Positions 28,320-35,856 of a stretch of DNA of 35,856 nt are shown piece after piece (position 1 is the stretch's first letter; every line of letters begins with the position of its first letter). The position numbers were made by a program, and so were the translations under genes. The DNA comes from Magnetospirillum moscoviense (GTDB lineage: Bacteria > Pseudomonadota > Alphaproteobacteria > Rhodospirillales > Magnetospirillaceae). The stretch covers positions 1 to 35,856 of the forward strand of contig NZ_LWQU01000140.1 of NCBI RefSeq assembly GCF_001650635.1, in the 5' to 3' direction. Under the pieces are notes generated by a model. The model did not search any database. It worked only from the letters and a program-made list of their open reading frames with translations, and was not told the DNA's origin.

Positions 28320-29584
28320 TCCGCCGCCTGCTGACCTTCGCCGTGCTGGCCGGGCTCTTGGTCGCCGCCACGGTATGGCTGGCCGACCGGCCCGGTTCGG
28401 TGACCCTTCGCTGGGAAGGCTGGCGGGTCGATACCACCGTCCCGGTGCTGGTGCTGGCCATGCTGGCCCTGATGATCGCCGTCAACCTGCTGCTGCGCCT
28501 GGCCGGCGCTTTGGTGGGCGGGCCGGGACGCTTTTTGGCCGGCCGCCGGGCCAAGCGCACCCAGGCCGGCTATCGGGCGCTGTCCGACGGCATGGCCGCC
28601 CTGGCCGCCGGCGATTCGCGCCAGGCCCGCAAATTGGCCACGCGGGCCGACCGCCTGCTGGCCGACAGCTCGCTGACCGCCTTGTTGTCGGCGCAGGTGC
28701 ACAGCGGCGCCGATGCCGAACGCCATTACCAGCGGCTGGCCGAACGCCCGGAAACCGCCGTGCTGGGTCTCAAGGGCCTGACCGAAATCGCGATCAAGCA
28801 GGGCGACAAGGCCAAGGCGCTGGAACTGGCCGCGCGGGCCTGGTCGCTGGGCGGTACCACCGACGGGCTGGCCGCCACCTTGTTCGACCTGCAGGCCGGC
28901 GCCGGCCAATGGATCGAGGCCGACGCCACCCTGGCCGAGGCCAAGCGCCGCAAGCTGCTGTCGGGCGCCGATCTGTTGCACCGTCAGGCCCTGGTGGCCC
29001 TGGCGCGCGCCGATCAGGCCGAACGCGACGGCAATGCCGCCGCCGCCCTGGACTTCGCCCAGGCCGCGCACCGCGCCGATCCGATCCTGGTGCCGGCGGC
29101 GGTCAAGGCCGCCGCCGCCCTGCATCGCGCCGGCAAGACCCGCAAGGCGGAATCGGTGCTGGCGGCGACATGGGAAGCCTTGGCCCACCCCGAACTGATC
29201 GAGGCGGCCCTGACCCTGGCGCCGATGGAAAGCCCGCTCGATCGCGTCAAACGGGTCGAGAAGCTGGTGCGCCTGAACCCTGACAGCGCCTGCGGCCATG
29301 CCGCCCTGGCCGAGGTCGCCCTGGCCGCCAAATTGTGGGGTCAGGCCCGCACCCATCTGGAAAAGGCCGTGGAGTTGCGGCCCAGCGCCGGGCTTTACAT
29401 CCTGCTGGCCCGGCTGGAGCGCGAGGAAAAGGGCGACGAAACCGCCGCCCGCGACTGGCTGGTGAAGGCGGCGGGTGCCGGGGCCGAGCCGGCCTGGACC
29501 TGCCAGGTCTGCGCCAAACCGGCCGATTCGTGGGCAATCGCCTGCCCGGCCTGCGGCGCGGTGGATTCGCTGGTCTGGCGGTGA
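28316..29584 (+). CDS. hemY: HemY-like TPR membrane protein with a C-terminal zinc ribbon
   Basis: The 422-aa product has two membrane helices within the first 65 residues (LLTFAVLAGLLVAATVWLA and VPVLVLAMLALMIAVNLLL), a basic loop GRFLAGRRAKRTQ, then TPR-type helices over most of the length (QGDKAKALELAARAWSLGG; WGQARTHLEKAVELRPSAGL). It ends with paired CxxC motifs at Cys396/399 and Cys410/413, a rubredoxin-like ribbon. HemY of E. coli has the same front but, as I recall, no ribbon. The ribbon recalls LapB. The function in late heme synthesis is not established. The ATG overlaps the previous stop (ATGA), so it is coupled to the hemD-mitofilin gene. Confidence 0.87.
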   Translation: MIRRLLTFAVLAGLLVAATVWLADRPGSVTLRWEGWRVDTTVPVLVLAMLALMIAVNLLLRLAGALVGGPGRFLAGRRAKRTQAGYRALSDGMAALAAGDSRQARKLATRADRLLADSSLTALLSAQVHSGADAERHYQRLAERPETAVLGLKGLTEIAIKQGDKAKALELAARAWSLGGTTDGLAATLFDLQAGAGQWIEADATLAEAKRRKLLSGADLLHRQALVALARADQAERDGNAAAALDFAQAAHRADPILVPAAVKAAAALHRAGKTRKAESVLAATWEALAHPELIEAALTLAPMESPLDRVKRVEKLVRLNPDSACGHAALAEVALAAKLWGQARTHLEKAVELRPSAGLYILLARLEREEKGDETAARDWLVKAAGAGAEPAWTCQVCAKPADSWAIACPACGAVDSLVWR

Positions 29585-29650
29585 CGGCTCTGGGCGAATG
29601 GGATATGTTCTTCGTCTAGTTCGGCACCAACCAGAGAGGGGGCCGCGCGG

Positions 29651-32455
29651 ATGACACGCAATCGGTCTTGGTTGGCGGCGGGAATGGTGGCGGCGCTGGT
29701 GCTGGCGCTGGTCAGCCTGGTCGATACCCTGGAATCGGCCCGTCACCATCAGGAAATCCGCGCGCTCGCCTTGGGGCGCCTGGCCACCGTGCGGGCCCGG
29801 CTCGAGGGCGAGCTGGGCGGAACCTTGCTGCTGACCCGGGGCCTGGCGGCGGTGATCGCCACCCGGTTGGAGATCGGCCAAGACGAATTTTCCGCCATCG
29901 CCCGCGAGATGATGCGCCAGAAACGCCACATCAGAAACGTCACCCTGGCGCGCGGCACCACCATCACCTACGTCTATCCGCAGGCCGGCAACAGCCGGAC
30001 GGTCGGGGTCGATTATCGATCATTGCCGCAGCAATGGCCGGCGATCGAGCGGATGTTCGCCCAGCGCGAGCCGGTGCTGGCCGGGCCGGTCACCCTGATC
30101 CAGGGCGGCGTGGCGGTGATCGGTCGCATGCCGGTGTTCGAAAGCCCGCCCGACGGCCCGGCCGGCAGCGGGCGGCCCTGGGGCCTGATCGCCATTCCGA
30201 TCATGCTGCCCGGCCTGTTGGACGAGACCGGGGTCACCGATCGGGAGAGCGGGCTGGATATCGCCATCCGCGGCCGCGACGGACTGGGGGCGGCGGGCGA
30301 GGTGTTTCACGGCGATTCCCGTCTGTTCGACCGTGATCCGGTGCTGACCGACATCATCCTGCCGGGGGGCACCTGGCAAATGGCCGCCGTTCCGGTCGGC
30401 GGCTGGGACCAGCACGCCTCGCCGGTACAGGTGCAATTGCGCACGCTGGGCGTGCTGCTGGCCTTACTGGCGGCGACGGCCGCCTTCACCCTGACGCGGC
30501 GGCGCATCGAGCAGCGCGAATCGCGCGGGCAATTGGCCTTGTCGGAACACCGCCTGTCGACGCTGCTGACCTCGGCGCCCTATCCCCTGGCCCTGCTTCG
30601 GCGCGAGGACGGAAGCGTGCTGTTCGCCAACCGCCGAGCGGCTCGTCTTCTCGGCACCACGGTCGAGCAATTGACCGGCCGGCCGCTTCCGGCCCGCGCC
30701 GCCTCGCGCCGCGACCTGATCCGCCTGCGCGACCGCCTGGCCGAGCGCGGCTTCGTCGATGAATTCGAGGTCCGCCTGCGCACCGTCACCGGCCAGCCGT
30801 TCTGGGCCCTGGTGTCCCTGGCCCTGGTCGACATGGACGAGGCGGCGGTATTGGTGGCCTTGAACGACATCACCGCCCGCAAGGCGGCCGAGCGCGCGCT
30901 TCAGGACCAACTGGCGCTGCATCAGACGGTGATCGACACCATTCCCAACGGCATCTTCTACAAGGATGTCCAGGGCCGCCATCTGGGCTGCAACCGGGCC
31001 TTCCTGGACCTGGTCGGGCTGCCCCGCCATCAGGTGATCGGCGCCGAATTGAAACGGATCAATCCCAATCCCGAGCTGCACCGAAGGGTCGCCAGCACCG
31101 ACCAGGCGCTGATCGAGGGGCGCGAGCGGGTGTGCCAGTTCGAAATGCCGCTGAAGGCCGGCGGTGGGCGCGACATCCACGCCTTGATCCAGAAGGCGGC
31201 CTATCGCAATGCCGACGGTCAGGTGGTCGGCATCGTCGGCTCGATCACCGATGTCAGCGACCATTACGCGGCGGAGGCCCAGCTGAACCGCGCCAAGGAG
31301 GCGGCCGAGGCGGCCAGCCGTGCCAAGTCCGAGTTCCTGGCGGTGATCAGCCACGAGATCAGGACGCCGATGAACGGCATCCTGGGCATGGCCAGCCTGC
31401 TGCTCGACACTCCGCTGGCCGCCGACCAGAAGGATTGCGCCCAGACCATCTTGCAGTCGGGCGAGGCGCTGCTGACCATCTTGAACGACATCTTGGACTT
31501 CTCGCGCATGGAGGCCGGCCAGACCGCCATGGCGATGGCGCCCTTCTCGCTGCGCGAGACCCTGGAGGCGGTCACCGCCCTGCTGAACCCCCGCGCCCGC
31601 GAAAAGGGGATCGAGATCAGCCTGGACACGGCGCCCGACATTCCCGGCCGCCTGCTGGGCGACGGCGCCCGGCTGCGCCAGATCCTGCTCAATCTGGTCG
31701 GCAACGCGGTCAAGTTCACCGAGCGGGGCGGCGTCGCCATCTCGGTGTTCGCCGTCGGCCGACAAGATGGCGGCCCGGTGCTGCGCTTCGACGTTCGCGA
31801 CACCGGCATCGGCATCGAGCCCCAGGCGATCGGCCGGCTGTTCCAGTCCTTCAGCCAGGCCGATTCCTCGGTGTCGCGGCGCTTCGGCGGCACCGGCCTG
31901 GGCCTGGCCATCTCGAAGCGGCTGGTCGAGGCGCTGGGCGGCGAGATCGGGGTCGAGAGCGAGCCCGGGCGCGGCTCGCGCTTCTGGTTCACCCTGCCGT
32001 TCCTGCCGGTGATCGATGACCAGGACGAGGTCGCGGCGACCCAGCCCGCCAGATGCCGGCCGCTGAGCGTGCTGCTGGCCGAGGACAACCCGGTCAACCG
32101 CACGGTGGCGATCGCCCAACTGGAACGGATGGGGCACCATGTCACCGCCGTTTCCGACGGGCGTCAGGCGGTGGCGGCGGTCGAGGCCGGCCGGTTCGAT
32201 CTGGTGCTGATGGACATCCAGATGCCGGAAATGGACGGGCTGGAGGCCACCGCCCGGATCCGCGCCCTGCCGGATGGCGGGGACAGCCTTCCCATCATCG
32301 CCATGACCGCCCACGTCCTGGCCGGCGACGAGGAACGCTGCCTGGCCGCCGGCATGGACGATTATCTGGGCAAGCCGTTCCGCCCGGCCGAGCTTCAGGC
32401 CATGCTGGTCAAATGGGGGGCCGGATCGGGCGAGCAGACCGGGTCGAACGGCTGA
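29651..32455 (+). CDS. Hybrid sensor histidine kinase: CHASE, two PAS, HisKA, HATPase, receiver
   Basis: The 934-aa product starts with a membrane helix (8-26) and a periplasmic CHASE-like domain (about 35-265), then a second helix near 273-291. Two PAS domains follow (about 300-420 with LLRREDGSVLFANRRA, and about 425-545 with IPNGIFYKDVQGRHLGCNRAF). HisKA carries the phospho-acceptor His568 in AVISHEIRTPMNG. The HATPase has GNAVKFTERGG, DTGIGIEP and FGGTGLGLAIS. The receiver (about 810-930) has LAEDNPVNR and Asp855 in VLMDIQMPEMDG. CHASE domains usually sense small molecules outside the membrane; the ligand is unknown. No partner regulator or Hpt is adjacent, and its end overlaps the agt-like gene by 61 bases antisense. 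Confidence 0.9.
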   Translation: MTRNRSWLAAGMVAALVLALVSLVDTLESARHHQEIRALALGRLATVRARLEGELGGTLLLTRGLAAVIATRLEIGQDEFSAIAREMMRQKRHIRNVTLARGTTITYVYPQAGNSRTVGVDYRSLPQQWPAIERMFAQREPVLAGPVTLIQGGVAVIGRMPVFESPPDGPAGSGRPWGLIAIPIMLPGLLDETGVTDRESGLDIAIRGRDGLGAAGEVFHGDSRLFDRDPVLTDIILPGGTWQMAAVPVGGWDQHASPVQVQLRTLGVLLALLAATAAFTLTRRRIEQRESRGQLALSEHRLSTLLTSAPYPLALLRREDGSVLFANRRAARLLGTTVEQLTGRPLPARAASRRDLIRLRDRLAERGFVDEFEVRLRTVTGQPFWALVSLALVDMDEAAVLVALNDITARKAAERALQDQLALHQTVIDTIPNGIFYKDVQGRHLGCNRAFLDLVGLPRHQVIGAELKRINPNPELHRRVASTDQALIEGRERVCQFEMPLKAGGGRDIHALIQKAAYRNADGQVVGIVGSITDVSDHYAAEAQLNRAKEAAEAASRAKSEFLAVISHEIRTPMNGILGMASLLLDTPLAADQKDCAQTILQSGEALLTILNDILDFSRMEAGQTAMAMAPFSLRETLEAVTALLNPRAREKGIEISLDTAPDIPGRLLGDGARLRQILLNLVGNAVKFTERGGVAISVFAVGRQDGGPVLRFDVRDTGIGIEPQAIGRLFQSFSQADSSVSRRFGGTGLGLAISKRLVEALGGEIGVESEPGRGSRFWFTLPFLPVIDDQDEVAATQPARCRPLSVLLAEDNPVNRTVAIAQLERMGHHVTAVSDGRQAVAAVEAGRFDLVLMDIQMPEMDGLEATARIRALPDGGDSLPIIAMTAHVLAGDEERCLAAGMDDYLGKPFRPAELQAMLVKWGAGSGEQTGSNG

Positions 32456-33456
32456 AGATTGGCCAGGAACTGCTGTGTCGCCGCCGCCCAGGAAAATCCC
32501 ATGGCGTGGGCGCGGCAGTCCTCGGGCGATATGGCCAGGGCGGCGCGCGCCGCCTTGCCCAGGTCGGTGTCCAGGATGCCGGCGTCGGACCCGGTCAGCA
32601 CATCCAGCGGCCCCGGCACCGGATAGGCCGCCACCGGCAGGCCCGAGGCCAGGGCCTCCAGCAGCACCAGGCCGAAAGTGTCGGTCATCGATGGGAACAC
32701 GAAGACGTCGGCGGCGGCGTAGTGGCGGGCCAGATCCTCGCCGAAGCGGGCGCCGACGAAATGGGCCTCGGGGTGGCGGTGTTTCAGTTCGTCGGCCAGC
32801 GGGCCGTCGCCCACCACCACCTTCGAACCCGGCAGGTCTAGGGCCAGGAACGCCTCGATGTTCTTTTCCACCGCGACGCGGCCGACCGACAGGAAGATCG
32901 GCCGGGCCAGGCCGGCCAGCGGGCCGTGCTCGCCCCGGCATTCTGGCCGGGGCCGGAACAGATCGGTATCGACGCCGCGCGACCACCGGCCGATGCGACT
33001 GAAGCCGCGCGCGGTCAGTTCGTTCTCGATGCTTCGGGTGGCGACCATCACCCGGGCCGAGGCATCGTGGAAGCGCCGCATCACCCGATAGGACAGGCCC
33101 AGCGGCACCCCGAAGCGGGCGCGGACATATTCGGGGAACTTGGTGTGATAGGCGCTGGTGAAGGGCAGGTGGCGACGGCGGCAGAAGCGGCGCGCCGCCC
33201 AGCCCAGCGGGCCTTCGGTGGCGATGTGGATGGCGCAGGGTTGGGCCGCCTCGATCAGCCGGGCCAGCTTGGCCGATGGCGCCAGGGCCAGGCGGATTTC
33301 CGGATAGGTCGGGCATGCCACCGAGCGGAACAGGTCGGGGGTGACCATCACCACCTGATGGCCGGTCCGTTCCAGCTCGGCCTTTAAGGTGTCGAGCGTG
33401 CGAACCACCCCATTGACCTGAGGAAACCAGGCGTCAGAGACGACGACGATGCGCAT
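32395..33456 (-). CDS. GT4 glycosyltransferase of the Agt (phosphate-limitation glycolipid) type
   Basis: The 353-aa product starts MRIVVVSDAWFPQVNGVVRT, then GHQVVMVTPDLFRS and CPTYPEIRLAL, which I recall from the Agrobacterium/Mesorhizobium Agt subfamily that glycosylates diacylglycerol when phosphate is short. The GT-B second half has FLSVGRVAVEKNIEAFL, VGDGPLADEL and a DTFGLVLLEALASG segment, where the usual first Glu of the EX7E motif is Asp. The ATG at 33454-33456 begins the conserved text. It lies 73 bases inside the end of the plcP-like gene and overlaps the kinase gene antisense at its own end. The sugar donor cannot be told from sequence. Confidence 0.85.
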   Translation of the reverse strand: MRIVVVSDAWFPQVNGVVRTLDTLKAELERTGHQVVMVTPDLFRSVACPTYPEIRLALAPSAKLARLIEAAQPCAIHIATEGPLGWAARRFCRRRHLPFTSAYHTKFPEYVRARFGVPLGLSYRVMRRFHDASARVMVATRSIENELTARGFSRIGRWSRGVDTDLFRPRPECRGEHGPLAGLARPIFLSVGRVAVEKNIEAFLALDLPGSKVVVGDGPLADELKHRHPEAHFVGARFGEDLARHYAAADVFVFPSMTDTFGLVLLEALASGLPVAAYPVPGPLDVLTGSDAGILDTDLGKAARAALAISPEDCRAHAMGFSWAAATQQFLANLQPFDPVCSPDPAPHLTSMA

Positions 33457-34256
33457 GTTTCCTCCTCGGACGGAAGCTCGGCCTGGGCGGGGGTGGCGTT
33501 CAGGTCTTCTTGCCAGCGCAGGATCTCCAGGCGGCCGTCCAGGTGTTCGACCAGCGCGGTGCAGCTTTCCACCCAATCGCCGTCATTGGCGTAAAGGATG
33601 CCGTCGATCTCGTGCAGCTCGGCATGGTGGATGTGGCCGCACACCACGCCATCGACGCCTTGGCGGCGCGCCTCGTCGGCGACGGTGCGCTCGTAATCGG
33701 CCATGAACTGGACGGCGTTCTTGACCTTGTGCTTCAGATAGGCCGACAGCGACCAATAGGGCAGGCCCAATCGGCGCCTGGCCAGATTGACCCAATGGTT
33801 CAAGGCCAGCGCCAGGGTATAGGCGCCGTCGCCCAGCCGGGCCAGCCACTTGGCGTAGGTCACCACCCCGTCGAAGGCATCGCCGTGCAGCACCAGAAGG
33901 CGGCGGCCGTCGGTGGTATAATGGATGGCTTGTTCGGCCACCTCGATGCCGCCGAAGGAATGATCCAGGTAATGGCGGGCGAATTCGTCGTGGTTGCCGG
34001 GGACGAAAATCACCCGGGTCCCCTTGCGCGCCTTGCGCAGCAGCTTCTGCACCACGTCGTTGTGGGCCTGCGGCCAATACCACGATTTCGACAGCCGCCA
34101 GCCATCGACGATGTCGCCGACCAGATAAAGAATGTCGGATTCGGTCTGCTTGAGGAACTCAAGAAGGTATTCGGCCTTGCACCCACGAGTACCAAGGTGA
34201 ATGTCGGAAATCCAGATGGCGCGAAAGCGCCGAGATGGTGCGGCGTCAACAGACAT
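33384..34256 (-). CDS. Calcineurin-like metallophosphoesterase, PlcP-type (annotated elsewhere as UDP-2,3-diacylglucosamine hydrolase-like)
   Basis: The 290-aa product has the metal set of the family: Asp18/His20 in SDIHLG, Asp48 in VGDIVDG, GNHDE at 87-91, His124 in LHGDAFD, and GHIHH at 207-211. YWPQAHNDVVQKLLRKARKG and GDWVESCTALVEH also occur. This is the text I associate with rhizobial PlcP, a phospholipase C that turns phospholipids into diacylglycerol under phosphate limitation. It could instead be an LpxH-like enzyme. The C-terminal tail of 24 residues (267-290) is read in another frame inside the agt-like gene. The ATG at 34254-34256 fits; the neighbouring agt-like and DAG kinase genes favour the lipid role. 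Confidence 0.78.
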   Translation of the reverse strand: MSVDAAPSRRFRAIWISDIHLGTRGCKAEYLLEFLKQTESDILYLVGDIVDGWRLSKSWYWPQAHNDVVQKLLRKARKGTRVIFVPGNHDEFARHYLDHSFGGIEVAEQAIHYTTDGRRLLVLHGDAFDGVVTYAKWLARLGDGAYTLALALNHWVNLARRRLGLPYWSLSAYLKHKVKNAVQFMADYERTVADEARRQGVDGVVCGHIHHAELHEIDGILYANDGDWVESCTALVEHLDGRLEILRWQEDLNATPAQAELPSEEETCASSSSLTPGFLRSMGWFARSTP

Positions 34257-34338
34257 GACGCCCTGATACGTCGAAATAGTGTTGGCATGGTATCGTTAAT
34301 TTGCCGTCATTTCCAAATTTCACTGACCGGAAAAGAAT

Positions 34339-34356
34339 CCGTCACAATTGTTTCAT
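34339..34356 (+). promoter_or_regulatory. Possible Pho box between plcP and the diacylglycerol kinase gene
   Basis: CCGTCAC-AATT-GTTTCAT has two 7-bp half-sites at 11-bp spacing, each with about five of seven matches to CTGTCAT. It lies in an AT-rich 137-bp divergent region and is oriented toward the kinase. A GATATC seven bases downstream is too close for a textbook -10. No comparable minus-strand box faces plcP. Weak but well placed. Confidence 0.3.
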
Positions 34357-34393
34357 TGGAACGATATCACCGTCTTTTGTATCACCTTTCCTC

Positions 34394-35329
34394 ATGCTCG
34401 CTCAGACCATGATCCAACCGGATGCCGCCGCCATCGCCCCGTCCATCCCCCGCCGCGTGCTGGTGATCCACAATCCCACCGCCGGGCGCCGCCACGGCCG
34501 TCGGTTTGAGGATGTGGTCGAACGGCTGGAGGAACTGGGGTGCACCGTCACCTGCCGCGACACCGGCCGGCGCGGCGACGCCGAAAACTTCGCCCGCCAG
34601 TGCGACCGTGACGATTTCGACGTGGTCGCCGCCGCCGGTGGCGACGGCACCGTCAACGAGGTTGTCAACGGACTGATGGCGGCGGCCAAGCCGCCGTCGC
34701 TGGCGGTGGTCCCGCTGGGCACCGCCAACGTGCTGGCGCTGGAAATCGGCCTGGACCCCAAGGATTGCGAGGCCATCGCCCGGACCATCGCCTTCGGCCC
34801 GTCCCAGATCGTCCATCCGGCGGTGGCCAATGGCCGCCATTTCCTGCTGATGGCCGGGGCCGGGCTGGATGCCCAGGTGGTGGCCGGCATCAATCCGGCG
34901 CTCAAGCGGCGCACCGGCAAGCTGGCCTATGTGGTGGAAAGCGTGAAACAGGCGTTCGGCTACGATTTCCCGGAAATCCAGGTCCGCGCCAACGGGCGCA
35001 CCTATCAGGGCCGCATGGCGGTGGCCTGCAAGGGCCGCTATTACGGCGGCCCGTTCGTCGCCGCCCCTGGGGCCAGCCTGGACAAGCCGCAGCTGGACAT
35101 CTGCATCCTGCCGAAATCGGGCATGGCCGGGTTGATGCGCTATGGTCTGGCGCTTCCGATGAACCGCCTGGCCGACCTGCCCGAGGTCGAGCACGTCACC
35201 GCCCGTTCGATGGTCATCCTGGGCCCGCGCGGGGCACCCTTGCAGGGCGACGGCGACATCGTCGCCCGCCTGCCGGCCGAGATCAGCCTGGCGGCGACCA
35301 CCCTGGAGCTGATCATCCCCCAGCCCTGA
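34394..35329 (+). CDS. Diacylglycerol/lipid kinase (DAGK catalytic family)
   Basis: The 311-aa product begins, after a short tail, with RRVLVIHNPTAGRRHGRR (phosphate-binding loop), then the catalytic glycine-rich GGDGTVNEVVNGL (82-94) and PLGTANVLALEIGL (nucleotide binding). GAGLDAQVV and the late ILGPRGAPLQGDGDIV complete the family pattern (YegS/DgkB-like). It would phosphorylate diacylglycerol to phosphatidate. Divergent from the plcP-like gene by 137 bases. The start is uncertain: ATG at 34394 and ATG at 34409 are both possible and neither has a clear Shine-Dalgarno; the upstream 34301 start would lie in the regulatory region. Confidence 0.88.
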   Translation: MLAQTMIQPDAAAIAPSIPRRVLVIHNPTAGRRHGRRFEDVVERLEELGCTVTCRDTGRRGDAENFARQCDRDDFDVVAAAGGDGTVNEVVNGLMAAAKPPSLAVVPLGTANVLALEIGLDPKDCEAIARTIAFGPSQIVHPAVANGRHFLLMAGAGLDAQVVAGINPALKRRTGKLAYVVESVKQAFGYDFPEIQVRANGRTYQGRMAVACKGRYYGGPFVAAPGASLDKPQLDICILPKSGMAGLMRYGLALPMNRLADLPEVEHVTARSMVILGPRGAPLQGDGDIVARLPAEISLAATTLELIIPQP

Positions 35330-35457
35330 CTTCTGCCGCGCTCCGCGCAGGACTCCTATTCCGGAATCGGCCGTGAAACATGCTTGCCGCAATGCAGCGA
35401 AGCGGGCATTGTGCCGGCCATCCAGACCCTGTTGCTTGATCGGTGGGAGACGAACGG

Positions 35458-35769
35458 ATGCGCGTAGCGCTGACGGTGGCGTTAGGATTGGTGGTGATGG
35501 CGGCGCCGGCATGGGCGAATTCCGCCTCGGCCGATGCCGGCGGCGAGCTGGCGGCGCGCTGGTGCGCGGCCTGCCACGTGGTGTCGCCATCGGGTGCCGG
35601 CGGCAATGCCGGCCCCAGCTTCGGGTCCATCGCCAAGGACCGCCGCGCCGCCGACATCCGTGCCGCCCTGACCAAGCCGCACGCCAAGCCGATGAAGGGC
35701 TTCAAGCTCAAGCGCCACGAGGTCGACGACGTCACCGCCTATATCGAAAGCCTGGAAGCCCGGCGGTAG
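35458..35769 (+). CDS. Small periplasmic class I cytochrome c
   Basis: The 103-aa precursor has a signal peptide (MRVALTVALGLVVMAAPAWA, cleavage before NSASA). A heme motif CAACH at 36-40 follows, then GGNAGPSF and a likely distal ligand Met79 in HAKPMKGF, and a C-terminal helix ending DVTAYIESLE. It should be a soluble periplasmic electron carrier; the partner is unknown. The ATG at 35458 follows GGGAGA. An in-frame GTG at 35443 is less suitable, as it would spoil the signal peptide. It stands apart from the DAG kinase gene by 128 bases and is closed by its own hairpin. Confidence 0.88.
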   Translation: MRVALTVALGLVVMAAPAWANSASADAGGELAARWCAACHVVSPSGAGGNAGPSFGSIAKDRRAADIRAALTKPHAKPMKGFKLKRHEVDDVTAYIESLEARR

Positions 35770-35809
35770 TACCGGCCAACCTTTGATGTGACTCGTTGGC
35801 CGGTATTCT
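35770..35809 (+). terminator. Hairpin terminator after the cytochrome c gene
   Basis: An 11-bp perfect stem, TACCGGCCAAC (35770-35780) with GTTGGCCGGTA (35795-35805), around a 14-base loop and followed by TTCT. The T-run is short, so efficiency is uncertain. It starts immediately after the TAG stop codon. Confidence 0.6.
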
Positions 35810-35850
35810 GCCGCCATTGCGGCGGCGGCCAAGCCCGCGGATGCGGGCGC
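35810..35850. repeat. Two-hairpin REP-like element, copy 2
   Basis: GCCGC-CATT-GCGGC (35810-35823) followed by GCCCGC-GGAT-GCGGGC (35833-35848). The first 25 bases equal copy 1 at 13157-13181. The second stem has CC/GG where copy 1 has AA/TT. It lies directly after the cytochrome c terminator, at the right end of the window. Confidence 0.6.
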
Positions 35851-35856
35851 TAAGGC

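Noticed and set aside
27854-29929. 691-codon minus-strand frame opposite the mitofilin part and hemY
   Set aside because: Shadow of two recognisable proteins, without any motif.
30464-33316. 950-codon minus-strand frame opposite the sensor kinase and running into the glycosyltransferase gene
   Set aside because: The kinase motifs on the plus strand are complete and the GT4 protein is in a different frame. This is a GC artefact.
34370-34386. Second Pho-box-like CCGTCTT...GTATCAC near the kinase start
   Set aside because: Half-sites are not at 11-bp spacing and match poorly.
34301-34393. Upstream start of the diacylglycerol kinase at 34301
   Set aside because: It would place 31 non-family residues over the AT-rich divergent promoter region; ATG at 34394 or 34409 is more plausible.

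Overview
The window is high-GC DNA (clearly above 60% G+C by eye) in which almost every long reading frame has antisense shadow frames. Gene content points to an alphaproteobacterium, most probably Rhodospirillales and close to Magnetospirillum. The clues are the heme operon carrying a mitofilin (Mic60-like) domain, an aerobic-type cobN, a PlcP/Agt-like pair, and an alphaproteobacterial dyad repeat that reads as DPRVH / AGSSPAMT. The genus is inference. It is an ordinary chromosomal stretch with one transposase remnant at the left edge. I see no prophage, CRISPR array, tRNA or rRNA.

Layout. (1) 2-205: end of an IS1380-like transposase. (2) 373-9249, all minus: read in transcription order, a 46-aa membrane peptide, an exported helical protein, a TPR/glycosyltransferase-like protein, xerD, coaBC, dut, an Rrf2 regulator, cysK, a moeB/thiF-type adenylyltransferase and a DsrE-like protein. 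Many of these overlap by a few bases. (3) 9422-12353, plus: aroK, aroB and a CorC/HlyC-type membrane protein. (4) 12353-12466: two palindromes between convergent genes. (5) nth (minus), then ampG, ald and ppa (plus), ending in a strong terminator. (6) 16309-16486: an 88-bp tandem duplication that includes the end of phoU. (7) 16468-25443, minus: tsaD, a yqhD-like dehydrogenase, cobU, cobW, cobN, then pstB and phoU, with a Pho-box promoter between cobN and pstB. (8) 25494-32455, plus: hemC, a hemD-mitofilin fusion, hemY and a CHASE-PAS-PAS hybrid histidine kinase. (9) 32395-34256, minus: plcP-like phosphoesterase and agt-like glycosyltransferase. These are divergent from a diacylglycerol kinase (34394-35329), which is followed by a small cytochrome c with its own terminator.

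How the parts fit. CoaBC, Dut, AroK and AroB are housekeeping. Rrf2, CysK, MoeB/ThiF and DsrE form a sulfur-metabolism block, and the cysK promoter holds a good dyad that could be the Rrf2 operator. HemC, HemD and HemY form the tetrapyrrole unit, here physically joined to a membrane-shaping mitofilin domain. PlcP, Agt and the DAG kinase are what phosphate-saving membrane lipid remodelling would need: phospholipid to DAG, DAG to glycolipid, or DAG back to phosphatidate. With the Pho-box-driven pstB-phoU pair, this gives the window two plausible phosphate-starvation loci.

Most worth checking: the hemD-mitofilin fusion, the REP-like element with compensatory stem changes, the two palindromes that supply stop codons, the CoaBC with Glu in place of its usual catalytic Cys, the 46-aa membrane ORF heading an unexplained exported-protein operon, and the putative Pho-regulated lipid locus.
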